DNA of 64,000 nucleotides from Pedobacter boryungensis (lineage in GTDB: Bacteria; Bacteroidota; Bacteroidia; Sphingobacteriales; Sphingobacteriaceae), in assembly GCF_013204825.1 (NCBI RefSeq), contig NZ_JABMKV010000001.1, positions 868,001 through 932,000 of the forward strand. The letters run 5' to 3'. This document shows, one piece after another, positions 17,048 to 25,679 of the stretch; position 1 is the first letter of the stretch; every line of letters starts with the position of its first letter. The notes below the pieces were generated by a model. That model worked only from the letters and a program-made list of their open reading frames with translations, was not told the origin of the DNA and ran no database searches. The translations under genes were made by a program, and so were the position numbers.

Positions 17048-18046
17048 TTAAACTAGCACTTCTTTTTTAGTATTTTCTGGTCTGCCATTTTTAAAAGCTT
17101 CTCTAGTTTTTAATCCTAGCAATTCAAACATTGCCATATCATCTACAAAAGCAGGATTTGGAGTAGTTAATAACTTATCCCCAGCAAAAATTGAATTAGC
17201 TCCCGCCATAAAACAGAATGCTTGTTCTAGTGTACTCATTTCATTTCTTCCAGCACTTAAACGAACAACCGATTTAGGCATCACGATTCTTGCAGTAGCA
17301 ATCATACGTACCATTTCCCAAATAGAAATACGTGGTTGATTTTCTAAGGGCGTTCCTTTTACTGGCACTAATGCATTAATTGGCACAGATTCTGGATGCT
17401 TAGGCATGTTTGCAAGTGTTTGTAACATTGAAACACGATCAGCAACAGTTTCACCTAAACCTACAATACCTCCACTACAAACAGTTAATTTTGCTTTACG
17501 TACATTTTTTATTGTATTTAAACGATCATCATATGTACGTGTAGAAATAATTCGTTTATAATCTTCTTCCGAAGTATCTAAATTGTGGTTGTATGCATAC
17601 AAACCCGCATCGGCCAAACGTTGAGCTTGACTTTCGGTCAGCATACCAAGTGTACAACAAACCTCCATATCTAATTCATTAACCGCTTTAACCATATCAA
17701 TTACACGATCAAAATCGCGATTATCTCGAACTTCTCTCCATGCTGCACCCATGCATAAACGAGATGCACCCCCTGCTTTAGCTGTTTTTGCAGCATCTAC
17801 TACTTGATCTACTTTCATTAAAGCTTGTACATCAACATCTGTATGGTAGCGTGCTGCTTGTGGACAATAAGAGCAATCTTCGGCGCATCCGCCAGTTTTT
17901 ATTGAGATTAACGAACTAATTTGAACCTCATTATAATCTGTATTTTCACGATGAATGCTTGCAGCCTCATATGCTAAATCTAAAAATGGCTTATTATAAA
18001 TAGCTGTAATTTCTTCTTTAGTCCAATCGTGTTTTAGTGTTTGCAT
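17048..18046 (-). CDS. bioB: Biotin synthase
   Basis: Radical SAM enzyme that inserts sulfur into dethiobiotin in the last step of biotin synthesis. The 4Fe-4S motif CxxxCxxC is C54, C58, C61 in [16 protein letters not shown]. Downstream signatures of the family are present: [27 protein letters not shown], and SAGRNEMS carrying the Arg ligand of the 2Fe-2S cluster. Length (332 residues) is normal. No other bio gene is adjacent; mgtE lies 40 bases upstream on the same strand. Confidence 0.97.
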   Translation of the reverse strand: MQTLKHDWTKEEITAIYNKPFLDLAYEAASIHRENTDYNEVQISSLISIKTGGCAEDCSYCPQAARYHTDVDVQALMKVDQVVDAAKTAKAGGASRLCMGAAWREVRDNRDFDRVIDMVKAVNELDMEVCCTLGMLTESQAQRLADAGLYAYNHNLDTSEEDYKRIISTRTYDDRLNTIKNVRKAKLTVCSGGIVGLGETVADRVSMLQTLANMPKHPESVPINALVPVKGTPLENQPRISIWEMVRMIATARIVMPKSVVRLSAGRNEMSTLEQAFCFMAGANSIFAGDKLLTTPNPAFVDDMAMFELLGLKTREAFKNGRPENTKKEVLV

Positions 18047-18086
18047 TTAAGTTAAAAGTTATAGGTTGAAAGTTAAATCATGTTAC

Positions 18087-19436
18087 TTATAAAAGTAATT
18101 TGCTGGCTAGGCCTAATAAAAGTAAAAAGCCAAAAACATCGGTAAATGTCGTAATAATGATTGAAGATGCAATGGCTGGATCTATTCCTATTCTTTTTAA
18201 AACTAACGGAATGCTTGATCCTGTAATACCTGCAATAACCAAGTTCCCTGTCATGGCTAAAAATATTACAAAGCCAAGCATTGGTTTTCCATCAAAAAAA
18301 TAAGCGAAAATAAATACAATTAATCCAGTTACAGCACCATTAATTAATCCAACAGTAAATTCTTTTAATACTGTTCTATAAGCCTGATTATCTGTTAAAT
18401 CATTAAGTGAAATCCGTCTAACAGTTACTGCTAAAGCTTGTGTTGCTGCATTACCGCCCATTCCTGCAATAATAACCATGTAAGCAGAAAGTACAGCTAA
18501 ATGACTTAATGTATTCTCATAATGCCTAACAACGGCTGATGCTAAAAAGGCTGTTCCTAAGTTTATAATTAACCAAGGCAAACGAGATTTTACCGCTTCA
18601 ATCCAGTTACCACTAAGTTCCTCATCTTCAGATACCCCTGATATTTTTAGAAAATCCTCAGTATTTTCGTCTTCCAGCACATCAATCACATCATCAAAAG
18701 TAACACGCCCTAGTAAATGCATTTCATCATTTACAACAGGTATACTTGTTAAATTATATTGTGAAATCAGTTTTGCTACTTCTTCCTGATCAGTTTCCGC
18801 CTTAACATAAACTACATCAGCATTAACCATTTCAGTTATTTTAGCATTACCTTTTGCCTTGATAATATCTTTTAAAGAGACAATTCCTTTAAATATATTA
18901 GCATCATCAACTACGTTTACGGTATAAAACTCTTCTATTTCTTCGCTCTGACGAATAATTTCATCAATTGCATCTTTTTTAGTAAGATTTAGATTTATCC
19001 TAATAACCTCCGTATTCATTAAACCACCGGCGGTTTTCTCGTCGTAACTTAATAAATTACGAATGCTCGATGCATCATCCTCACTTAAATCTTCTAAAAT
19101 TTCTTTTTGCTCGTGTTCCTCTAATTGAGAAATGATATCCGTTGCATCATCGTAATCGAGTTCTTCAACAATTTCGGTACGTTTATCAGGATGTAATTGT
19201 AAGAGCAATTCCTCTGGGTGCGCTTCCTCGTGCATCTCTGCAATTACTTCCGAAGCGGTTTCTACATCTAATAAATTGATAATCCGATGCTGATCATCAC
19301 TGCTAATGCTCTCAAATAAAATAGCGATTTCAGACGCGTGATATTCCGCTAATGTAGCTTTAAGCAGTTCATTATCACCACTTATTGCTTGCTTTAGCTT
19401 AGAAACGTCTGTTTTATCTAAATCAAATGATTGCAT
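18087..19436 (-). CDS. mgtE: MgtE-family Mg2+ transporter
   Basis: Homodimeric Mg2+ channel gated by cytoplasmic Mg2+. Order: N-terminal superhelical MgtE_N domain (residues about 25-125), tandem CBS domains (about 130-250), a connecting helix, and five membrane helices (about 285-449) including the pore region GGNAATQALAVTVRR. Length is typical. It is the second Mg2+ channel in the window besides CorA. Its relation to the downstream bioB is probably only positional. Confidence 0.95.
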   Translation of the reverse strand: MQSFDLDKTDVSKLKQAISGDNELLKATLAEYHASEIAILFESISSDDQHRIINLLDVETASEVIAEMHEEAHPEELLLQLHPDKRTEIVEELDYDDATDIISQLEEHEQKEILEDLSEDDASSIRNLLSYDEKTAGGLMNTEVIRINLNLTKKDAIDEIIRQSEEIEEFYTVNVVDDANIFKGIVSLKDIIKAKGNAKITEMVNADVVYVKAETDQEEVAKLISQYNLTSIPVVNDEMHLLGRVTFDDVIDVLEDENTEDFLKISGVSEDEELSGNWIEAVKSRLPWLIINLGTAFLASAVVRHYENTLSHLAVLSAYMVIIAGMGGNAATQALAVTVRRISLNDLTDNQAYRTVLKEFTVGLINGAVTGLIVFIFAYFFDGKPMLGFVIFLAMTGNLVIAGITGSSIPLVLKRIGIDPAIASSIIITTFTDVFGFLLLLGLASKLLL

Positions 19437-19569
19437 AGGATGCTAAGATAGAAATAATTTAGCTTTGAAATGGCATCAACAATGCTTTAAACTCATGTTT
19501 AATACCAGAATTTAGATTTTTTTCTGTGCATGCTATTGATTAAAAAGATATAGTCTATTTTCTAAATTT

Positions 19570-20757
19570 TTATTGCTTTTTGTACACCTTTTTGTCATCT
19601 CCTTTATTGGGTAAAACCGTTGCTAATTTGATGGTATCTACTCCATAACGAGAACGCATTTTATCCATGCTCTGATAAAGATTATACATCTTTTCCGATG
19701 GACCATATAGTGCAATTTGCTCATGCCCACTTACTAAATGCGATAACTTTACCCCTACCAAGCGTAATAACATTCGTTTTTGATAAACTTGATCGAACAA
19801 TTGTTTTGCTTTGAGGATTAAGACAGAATCGAGTGATGTATAAGGAATTTTAGCCTGTTGGGTAACGGTTTCAAAATTAGCATAGCGGATAGTTACAGTA
19901 ATACATGCTGTTAATTTTTGTTTTTGGCGAAGTTCAAAAGCTAACTTGGTAATCATGTCAGTAAGAATGATTTTTATACCCGCAATATCCATACTATCAC
20001 TATCGAAAGTTGTCTGCTTACCGATAGATTTTTGCTCTCGATAGGGTATTACAGGTGAATTATCTACTCCATTAGCTTTTTGCCATAAACTAAGTCCATT
20101 TTGCCCTAAAATTTTAAACATTAAATCTTGTGGAATTTGAGTTAAAGTGTGAATTTTTCTTACACCCATTTCACTAAGTTTTATAAAAGTAGAATCGCCT
20201 AAGCCAGGGATTTTTTTGATGGAAAGTGGATTTAAAAACGATTGTACTTCTGGTTTTTGTATTTGTTTTTCGCCATTTGGCTTATATTCATTTGTAACCA
20301 TTTTAGAAACCGTTTTATTAATAGATAAACCAAAAGAAATTGGTAATCCTATTTGATGCAACACAGATTGACGTAATTCTTGGGCAAATTTCATGCAACC
20401 AAAAAACCGATCCATCCCAGTCATATCTATATAATGTTCGTCTATACTTGCTTTTTCTAGAAGCGGTACTTTTTCCTGAAGTAATTCGGTTATCTGATGG
20501 GAGTACTTACTGTAATCTTCCATACTACCCTTCACAAAAATTGCATGTGGACAAAGTTGGCGAGCCAAACGGCTTGGCATTGCCGAATGAACTCCAAATT
20601 TACGAGCTTCATAACTACAGGAGGCTACAACTCCTCTGTCTGATAAACCGCCAATAATTACAGGCAGTCCGGCTAACTTACTATTTTTAAGAATTTCTAC
20701 AGATACAAAAAATGCATCTTGATCCATATGGATGATATGTTTATCGCTAAATTCCAT
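19570..20757 (-). CDS. Y-family DNA polymerase (DinB/UmuC type), operator-controlled copy
   Basis: Translesion polymerase of 395 residues. Catalytic residues are visible: D12 in IIHMDQDAFF and D106-E107 in ASIDEHYID. A helix-hairpin-helix (KKIPGLGDSTFIKLSEMGV) and a little-finger domain follow. It is divergent from the second Y-family gene at 28401 and lacks a visible C-terminal QxxLF clamp motif (it ends KKVYKKQ). The SOS-like operator at 20777-20793 and a -7 box TATATTTG (minus strand, 20768-20775) lie directly upstream, so expression should be damage-controlled by the S24 repressor. It may act with the DnaE-like polymerase at 775, as in ImuB/DnaE2 systems; that pairing is inference. Confidence 0.92.
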   Translation of the reverse strand: MEFSDKHIIHMDQDAFFVSVEILKNSKLAGLPVIIGGLSDRGVVASCSYEARKFGVHSAMPSRLARQLCPHAIFVKGSMEDYSKYSHQITELLQEKVPLLEKASIDEHYIDMTGMDRFFGCMKFAQELRQSVLHQIGLPISFGLSINKTVSKMVTNEYKPNGEKQIQKPEVQSFLNPLSIKKIPGLGDSTFIKLSEMGVRKIHTLTQIPQDLMFKILGQNGLSLWQKANGVDNSPVIPYREQKSIGKQTTFDSDSMDIAGIKIILTDMITKLAFELRQKQKLTACITVTIRYANFETVTQQAKIPYTSLDSVLILKAKQLFDQVYQKRMLLRLVGVKLSHLVSGHEQIALYGPSEKMYNLYQSMDKMRSRYGVDTIKLATVLPNKGDDKKVYKKQ

Positions 20758-20776
20758 AAATTACAAACAAATATAA

Positions 20777-20793
20777 TACTAATATAATTAGTA
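20777..20793. promoter_or_regulatory. SOS-like operator TACTAA-N5-TTAGTA before the Y-family polymerase
   Basis: TACTAATATAATTAGTA; the repeat extends with flanking bases to a 23-bp inverted repeat (20774-20796) interrupted only at its centre. It lies 20 bases before the start codon (20757, minus) and directly upstream of the -7 box TATATTTG at 20768-20775, so it occupies the -7 to -33 spacer. Same half-sites and spacing as the sites at 8981 and 52971. Confidence 0.8.
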
Positions 20794-20806
20794 TTAAAAA
20801 ATAATT

Positions 20807-20825
20807 ATTTAGTTATTAACTAAAT
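20807..20825. terminator. AT-only perfect palindrome, possible hemF terminator
   Basis: ATTTAGTTA-T-TAACTAAAT is a perfect palindrome followed on the minus strand by a T-rich tract. It may be a weak hemF terminator or a second protein-binding site in front of the Y-family polymerase. Confidence 0.35.
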
Positions 20826-20861
20826 TTATTAGTTTGTAATTTGCTGAAATATTTGATAATT

Positions 20862-21755
20862 CTAAATCCAGTCTATTCCTTTTTTAAGGAAATTTTGGGT
20901 ATTTTCTTCTTCACTATTCGCTATAATTTGAGGATTATAATTCCATTTAGCGGTTGGTGGTAAACTCATTAAAATACTTTCAATCCGACCATTGGTTTCT
21001 AGTCCGAATTTAGTTCCTGCATCATAAACTAAATTAAATTCGGCATAACGACTTCTGCGTAGGTATTGCCATTCTTTTTGCTGTTCAGTATAGTTCTTGT
21101 CGCGATTGCGATCTATTAATTCCGAATAAACTGGTAAAAATGTATTTCCAATAGCTAATGAAAAATCTAATATTTGATTAAAATCTAAACCAGTATTTTC
21201 TGGTTTTAATCTGTCGTAAAAAATACCACCTACACCTCTTGTTTCTTCACGATGTTTGATGAAAAAATAATCATCAGCAGTTGCCTTAAATTTTGGATAA
21301 AAAGAGGTATCGAAACTATCGCAGGATTGTTTTAAGCGATGATGAAAAAAACGTGCATCTGTGGGAATAACATAATGAGGTGTAAGATCTATACCACCAC
21401 CAAACCAACGTGTTTGTTCATCCATTTCAAAATACCTGATATTCATGTGTATAATTGGTACAAATGGATTTTCTGGATGCATAACTATAGAAACGCCAGT
21501 GGCGAAAAAGTCATCACTATCTACTTTAAAAGCTTTTTTAACTGATTCAGGAAGTTTACCATGCACAGCAGAAAAATTTACACCACCTTTCTCTATTACA
21601 TTTCCGTTTTGCATTACACGAGTCCTACCACCACCCCCACCATCACGTTGCCAAAGTTCTTCTTCAAATTTTGCTTTTCCGTCGGCTTGAACCAAACCTT
21701 CACAAATACTATCTTGTATGTTTTGATATGCGGCTGCTACTTCGTCCCTAAACAT
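20862..21755 (-). CDS. hemF: Oxygen-dependent coproporphyrinogen III oxidase
   Basis: Converts coproporphyrinogen III to protoporphyrinogen IX with O2 in heme synthesis. Family blocks are clear: GGGGRTRVMQNGNVIEKGGVN split around residue 40-60, the HMNxRYF region, WWFGGGxDLTP-like TRWFGGGIDLTPHYV, and RRSRYAEFNLVYDAGTKFGL. Length of 297 residues is normal. Its gene is followed by the Y-family polymerase, which has its own promoter. Confidence 0.96.
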   Translation of the reverse strand: MFRDEVAAAYQNIQDSICEGLVQADGKAKFEEELWQRDGGGGGRTRVMQNGNVIEKGGVNFSAVHGKLPESVKKAFKVDSDDFFATGVSIVMHPENPFVPIIHMNIRYFEMDEQTRWFGGGIDLTPHYVIPTDARFFHHRLKQSCDSFDTSFYPKFKATADDYFFIKHREETRGVGGIFYDRLKPENTGLDFNQILDFSLAIGNTFLPVYSELIDRNRDKNYTEQQKEWQYLRRSRYAEFNLVYDAGTKFGLETNGRIESILMSLPPTAKWNYNPQIIANSEEENTQNFLKKGIDWI

Positions 21756-21886
21756 TATCTTCTAAATTAGATATCAAAGTTAAGGCTATTAATAGCGAAT
21801 GTTAACTGAAAGTTTAGATAGTACATTTTTTTGACATACCTAATGGGTAACTTCATACAGCTAAAAACTAAATAAAACTGAGAATT

Positions 21887-23107
21887 TTATACCTCAACAT
21901 AATCCAAATCTTTGTGAAAGGTTTCTTTTAGTTGACTTAAAGCTAGTAGAGCGATGATTACGCAAACAAAACCTACAATTAGTGCACTTTGCAAAATTCC
22001 AACTTCACCTTTTAAAAACTGAAAAGAAAGTGTAACTGCAATTACAGAACCTCGAATAAAATTGGGAACCGTAGTAGTTACAGTAGCTCTTAGATTAGTT
22101 CCAAATTGCTCGGATGCAATAGTTACAAATGTAGCCCAATAACCAGATGCAAAGCCCAAAAATAAGCTCAACCAAATAAATGTTTCAGGAGTTAATCCTT
22201 TAGCATTTAAATACACAACAATTGAGACTGCTGTTAGTAGCAAAAATATAAGCATTACTTTTTTGCGAGAATTTAATAGTTGGCATAAAAACCCTGCAAC
22301 AACATCTCCTGTGGCAATACCTATATAACAATACATTACGCCTTTGCCGGCATTTAAAATACCTGTAGCACCTAAAGCCTTACCAAATTCTGGAGAAAAA
22401 GTAATTAACACACCTACCACAAACCAAAGCGGTAAGCCTATTAAAATACAGCATAGATATTTTTTAAAACGACCGGCATTGTTAAAAAGCATCCACATAT
22501 TTCCACGCTGAACTGTTGTTTCTTTTACATCCTTAAATAATCCAGATTCGACTAAACCTACACGTAAAAATAACAAAACTAAGCCCATGCCTCCACCGAT
22601 TAAATAACTGGTTTGCCAAGTGTAATGTCCGCCAATTAATGCAGCGGCAACAGCACCAAATAAACCAACTCCCGCAACAATCATAGTCCCATATCCCCTA
22701 TTTTCCTTTCCCATGCTTTCAGTAACTAATGTGATTCCTGCACCCAATTCGCCGGCTAAACCTACGCCCGCTATAAAACGCACAATAGTATAAGCGTTAA
22801 CAGAACTTACAAATGCATTGGCAATATTAGCAATGGAATACAATATAATAGAACCAAATAGCACACTCAATCTTCCTTTTTTATCGCCCAAAATACCCCA
22901 AAGTACACCGCCAATTAGCATTCCAAACATTTGACTATTTATGATGTGTGTACCAATATTTAGCATGTCATCATCGGCTACGCCTAATTCTTTCAGACTT
23001 TTAACTCTAACAACTGAAAAAAGAATAAGATCATAAATGTCAACAAAATAGCCTAATGCGGCTACAATAACGATCAGCGTAATGTTTCGCTTATTTGAAA
23101 CGTTCAT
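21887..23107 (-). CDS. MFS transporter (metabolite:H+ symporter-like)
   Basis: A 406-residue major facilitator with about 12 membrane helices. Helix 1 region reads ALGYFVDIYDLILFSVVR, a GYxxDxYD form also seen in the sugar and metabolite:H+ symporter groups. The loop 2-3 motif is GILGDKKGR and helix 4 region is GVGLAGELGAGITLVTE. The substrate is unknown. A terminator separates it from the fasciclin gene on its 5' side. Confidence 0.85.
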   Translation of the reverse strand: MNVSNKRNITLIVIVAALGYFVDIYDLILFSVVRVKSLKELGVADDDMLNIGTHIINSQMFGMLIGGVLWGILGDKKGRLSVLFGSIILYSIANIANAFVSSVNAYTIVRFIAGVGLAGELGAGITLVTESMGKENRGYGTMIVAGVGLFGAVAAALIGGHYTWQTSYLIGGGMGLVLLFLRVGLVESGLFKDVKETTVQRGNMWMLFNNAGRFKKYLCCILIGLPLWFVVGVLITFSPEFGKALGATGILNAGKGVMYCYIGIATGDVVAGFLCQLLNSRKKVMLIFLLLTAVSIVVYLNAKGLTPETFIWLSLFLGFASGYWATFVTIASEQFGTNLRATVTTTVPNFIRGSVIAVTLSFQFLKGEVGILQSALIVGFVCVIIALLALSQLKETFHKDLDYVEV

Positions 23108-23152
23108 ATATAAGGGTTTGGAGCGATTAAACTACAAAAAAATATATTAAAT

Positions 23153-23187
23153 AAAAAAGCCCTTTCTACAATATAGAAAAGGCTTTA
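23153..23187. terminator. Hairpin between fasciclin and MFS genes
   Basis: GCCCTTTCTA / TAGAAAAGGC (one mismatch) flanked by A and T runs. On the minus strand it ends the fasciclin transcript. Confidence 0.7.
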
Positions 23188-23212
23188 AAAATTAATTATT
23201 TAAACGAAAGTC

Positions 23213-23806
23213 TTATTTTGGCATTAAAACACCATCAATAACGTAAGTTACTCCATTACTCGAAATTACATCTGGAATAGTAATGTTAACACCATTAACC
23301 ATCCATTTACCATCTTTCATAGAGATTTTAAGTTTCTGACCTTGAACAGTTGTTAATTCCATACCATCTTTTAAATCTGAAGATTTTAAAGCTCCAGAAA
23401 CAACATGATAAGTAAGAATTTTAGTTAAATCAGCCTTCATAGCTGGTTTCATTAAATCGCTTAAAGTAGCTGCAGGTACTTTAGCAAAAGCTTCATTAGT
23501 TGGTGCAAATACTGTAAAAGGACCAGCTCCACTTAATGTTTCCACTAATCCCGCTTGTTTAACAGCAGCAACCAAAGTTGTGTGATCATTTGAACCCATT
23601 GCATTTTCTACAATGTTTTTAGAAGGAACCATCATTGCTCCACCTACTTCTACACCAGCTTCTTTACTCGTCATAGAGGTGTCCGCCATTGCGGTATCCA
23701 TAGCAGCGCTATCACCAGTTGAAGAATCTGTTTTAGTAGAGTTACAAGCAGTTGCCATAGCTAAAAATGCTATACCCATTGCTACACTTAAGAATTGCTT
23801 TTTCAT
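23213..23806 (-). CDS. Fasciclin (FAS1) domain lipoprotein
   Basis: A 197-residue exported protein. A lipoprotein signal ends in LAMATAC with the lipidated Cys at 21, followed by a Ser/Thr/Asp/Ala-rich linker to about residue 60. One FAS1 domain then follows with the two conserved boxes (GPFTVFAPTNEAFAKVP and an ILTYHVVSGALKSSDL block) and an ending VTYVIDGVLMPK. FAS1 domains mediate adhesion or surface contacts. Its exact role is unknown. Confidence 0.92.
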   Translation of the reverse strand: MKKQFLSVAMGIAFLAMATACNSTKTDSSTGDSAAMDTAMADTSMTSKEAGVEVGGAMMVPSKNIVENAMGSNDHTTLVAAVKQAGLVETLSGAGPFTVFAPTNEAFAKVPAATLSDLMKPAMKADLTKILTYHVVSGALKSSDLKDGMELTTVQGQKLKISMKDGKWMVNGVNITIPDVISSNGVTYVIDGVLMPK

Positions 23807-23893
23807 AAAATTTTATTTTTTGTTTTTAAGTTTTATACCCTACATACGAAACGAATTGCAGAGTGGTTTTTAAAGCAAAAAATAAATTATGAA

Positions 23894-24205
23894 TTAGTTG
23901 TCGTGATGTACTTTTAGTTTATCTATTAATTCTGGTGAGATGTTTTCCGAATACGCACCATACGCATCAATTAAAACACCTTTCAAATTGCCAACTGGTG
24001 ATGAAATGGCATAAATAACGGCGCTATCTCCAGGATCGGTCATACCTTCAAAACGATAAAATTCATCTATTTCAAACTCTTCTGGCATTAATTGAAGATC
24101 TAAAGATTTACATTCAATACAATCTTGGGCCAATGTGAAATCGTATTCGTAGCCTCTTTTTTCTAAATCTGCTACAGCGGCGGTAAGTGTGTCGTAAATA
24201 TGCAT
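23894..24205 (-). CDS. Conserved small protein of unknown function
   Basis: A 103-residue acidic cytoplasmic protein with no signal peptide. Relatives in Sphingobacteria are, as I recall, often labelled phosphoribosylpyrophosphate synthetase, but no PRPP synthetase motif is visible and the length is far too short. Notable features are DCIECKSL with two Cys, the FEIDEFYRFEGM block and a YAISSPVGNLKGVLIDAYG block. I do not assign a function. Confidence 0.7.
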   Translation of the reverse strand: MHIYDTLTAAVADLEKRGYEYDFTLAQDCIECKSLDLQLMPEEFEIDEFYRFEGMTDPGDSAVIYAISSPVGNLKGVLIDAYGAYSENISPELIDKLKVHHDN

Positions 24206-24248
24206 ACCACCAAATTACCAATATTTTTTAATAACCTTATAAATAAAT

Positions 24249-24316
24249 AACCCTTAAAAGTACGTCTACTATTAAGGGTTTCATTTACTTAAACATAGGT
24301 AGTCTTATGTTTTTTT
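24249..24316. terminator. Two hairpins in the 24206-24505 gap
   Basis: AACCCTTAA / TTAAGGGTT (24249-24257 and 24272-24280) and AAACATA / TATGTTT followed by a T run (24291-24312). They lie between divergent genes, so which transcripts they end is unclear. The rest of the gap to 24505 shows only AT-rich sequence that should include the promoter of the next gene. Confidence 0.4.
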
Positions 24317-24505
24317 CACGTAAATATTCCCACCATCCAGTGAGTTTAATTAATTAACTATTAAGCTAACGCCTTGGTAATTAAAATGTTTTATCTAATT
24401 ATAGAGTATTCTTACAAGTTTTATTTTTTTATTCAAACACAAAATTGGATGATTATCAGAGATAAGCTTTTAAAGCTCAATTCTATTTCTGATATTTAAG
24501 ACATC

Positions 24506-24991
24506 ATGATAGTTTCTGAAAAAACCCTTAAATGGGCGATGTGTTTATATCCTCCTTTATTGTTTCAGCGCATTTGGGTTAAAAAATTTCATACTGATTT
24601 TAGAGGTGTCGATGTTAAAATTAGCAACAGTTTTTTAAATAGAAACTATAATGGTTCTATTTTTGGCGGCTCTATTTATGCGGCAACTGATCCATTTTAT
24701 GCTATTTTATTTGATCAGTTAATGCAACGCAGAGGTTTTAAAGTGCGAGTTTGGCTAAAAAGTGCATCTATTCAATATCTTAAACCTGGTTTAACTACTT
24801 TATATTTTACCTTAAAAATTACTGATGAAATGATTGCTGAAGCTGAAACTTCTTTAACTGAGACAGGTAAATTTGTGAAATCGTACCCAATGGAGTTATT
24901 TAACAAACAAGGAGAATTGTGTGCTACAGTGATGAATGAAATCTATTTGAGAAATAAATTTCCAGGGGAAAAACAGAGAGTTGCTATATAA
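24506..24991 (+). CDS. DUF4442 hot-dog-fold protein (putative thioesterase)
   Basis: A 161-residue protein with the PaaI-like hot-dog plan: FNRNYNGSIFGGSIYAATDPFYAIL-type segment carrying the central helix, then KVRVWLKSASIQYLKPG and a final strand MNEIYLRNK. Acyl-CoA thioesterase activity is possible but no catalytic residue can be assigned. First gene of a likely operon with the AlbA_2 protein (14-base gap), the MATE pump and the receiver protein. Confidence 0.78.
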   Translation: MIVSEKTLKWAMCLYPPLLFQRIWVKKFHTDFRGVDVKISNSFLNRNYNGSIFGGSIYAATDPFYAILFDQLMQRRGFKVRVWLKSASIQYLKPGLTTLYFTLKITDEMIAEAETSLTETGKFVKSYPMELFNKQGELCATVMNEIYLRNKFPGEKQRVAI

Positions 24992-25005
24992 TTTAACGCT
25001 GAATT

Positions 25006-25638
25006 ATGAATATCAAAAGACTAATTCTAGAAGGTGAAAATGTAAGCTTAGACTTTAAAAAAACTATTAGCAACAACGAAAAAATAGCTAAAACATTAGT
25101 TGCCTTTGCAAATAATAGAGGTGGAAAATTATTGATTGGCGTAGCTGATGACGGAAGCATTAAAGGCGTAAAGTCTGAGGATGAAGAGAAATACATGATT
25201 ACCAAATCGGCACATTTATTTTGCAAACCTGCCATAGAACCAAAGTTTGAAGAAATATATGTTGACGATAAACTTGTCTTAGTAGTTGATATTCCTAAAA
25301 GTGATACTAAGCCACATTATGCGTTAGATGAAAATAAAAAATGGTGGGTTTATTTTAGAGTTAAAGACAAAAGTGTGCTAGCCAGTAAGATTATTGTTGA
25401 TGTTTTAAAAGAAGGTAACCAAGAAACTGGACAACTCATCTCCTATTCAGAGTACGAAAAAAAACTATTGAATTACCTAGAAGTACATGGTCGCATTACC
25501 TTAAAAGAATATAGTAAGTTAACCAGGAGCGCTTATAAAAAGGCTCAAAAAATTATTGTAAGCTTAATTCTCACTGGTGTAATCTTACCACATACTTCAG
25601 AAAAAGAAGAATATTTTACAGCTGCAGATGTAAAATAA
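25006..25638 (+). CDS. AlbA_2 (Schlafen-type) domain protein
   Basis: A 210-residue protein. The AlbA_2 putative nucleic-acid-binding domain covers residues about 5-130: LILEGENVSLDFKKTI, AKTLVAFANNRGGKLLIGVADDG and HYALDENKKWWVYFRVKDKSV are its usual blocks. A C-terminal winged-helix-like region follows (residues about 150-205). Such proteins are often annotated as ATP-binding or transcriptional regulators; the actual role is unknown. In operon with a MATE pump 41 bases downstream. Confidence 0.85.
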   Translation: MNIKRLILEGENVSLDFKKTISNNEKIAKTLVAFANNRGGKLLIGVADDGSIKGVKSEDEEKYMITKSAHLFCKPAIEPKFEEIYVDDKLVLVVDIPKSDTKPHYALDENKKWWVYFRVKDKSVLASKIIVDVLKEGNQETGQLISYSEYEKKLLNYLEVHGRITLKEYSKLTRSAYKKAQKIIVSLILTGVILPHTSEKEEYFTAADVK

Positions 25639-25679
25639 AATCTGCTATTTCGAGATAAAAATGCGAATTTGCAAGTCTT

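Noticed and set aside
18047..18086. GTTAAAAGTT/GTTGAAAGTT direct repeats between bioB and mgtE
   Set aside because: Only two or three imperfect units; low-complexity sequence of this kind is common in such AT-rich gaps.
24206..24505. tRNA or small RNA gene in the divergent gap
   Set aside because: Two hairpins are present but there is no cloverleaf or other recognisable RNA structure.
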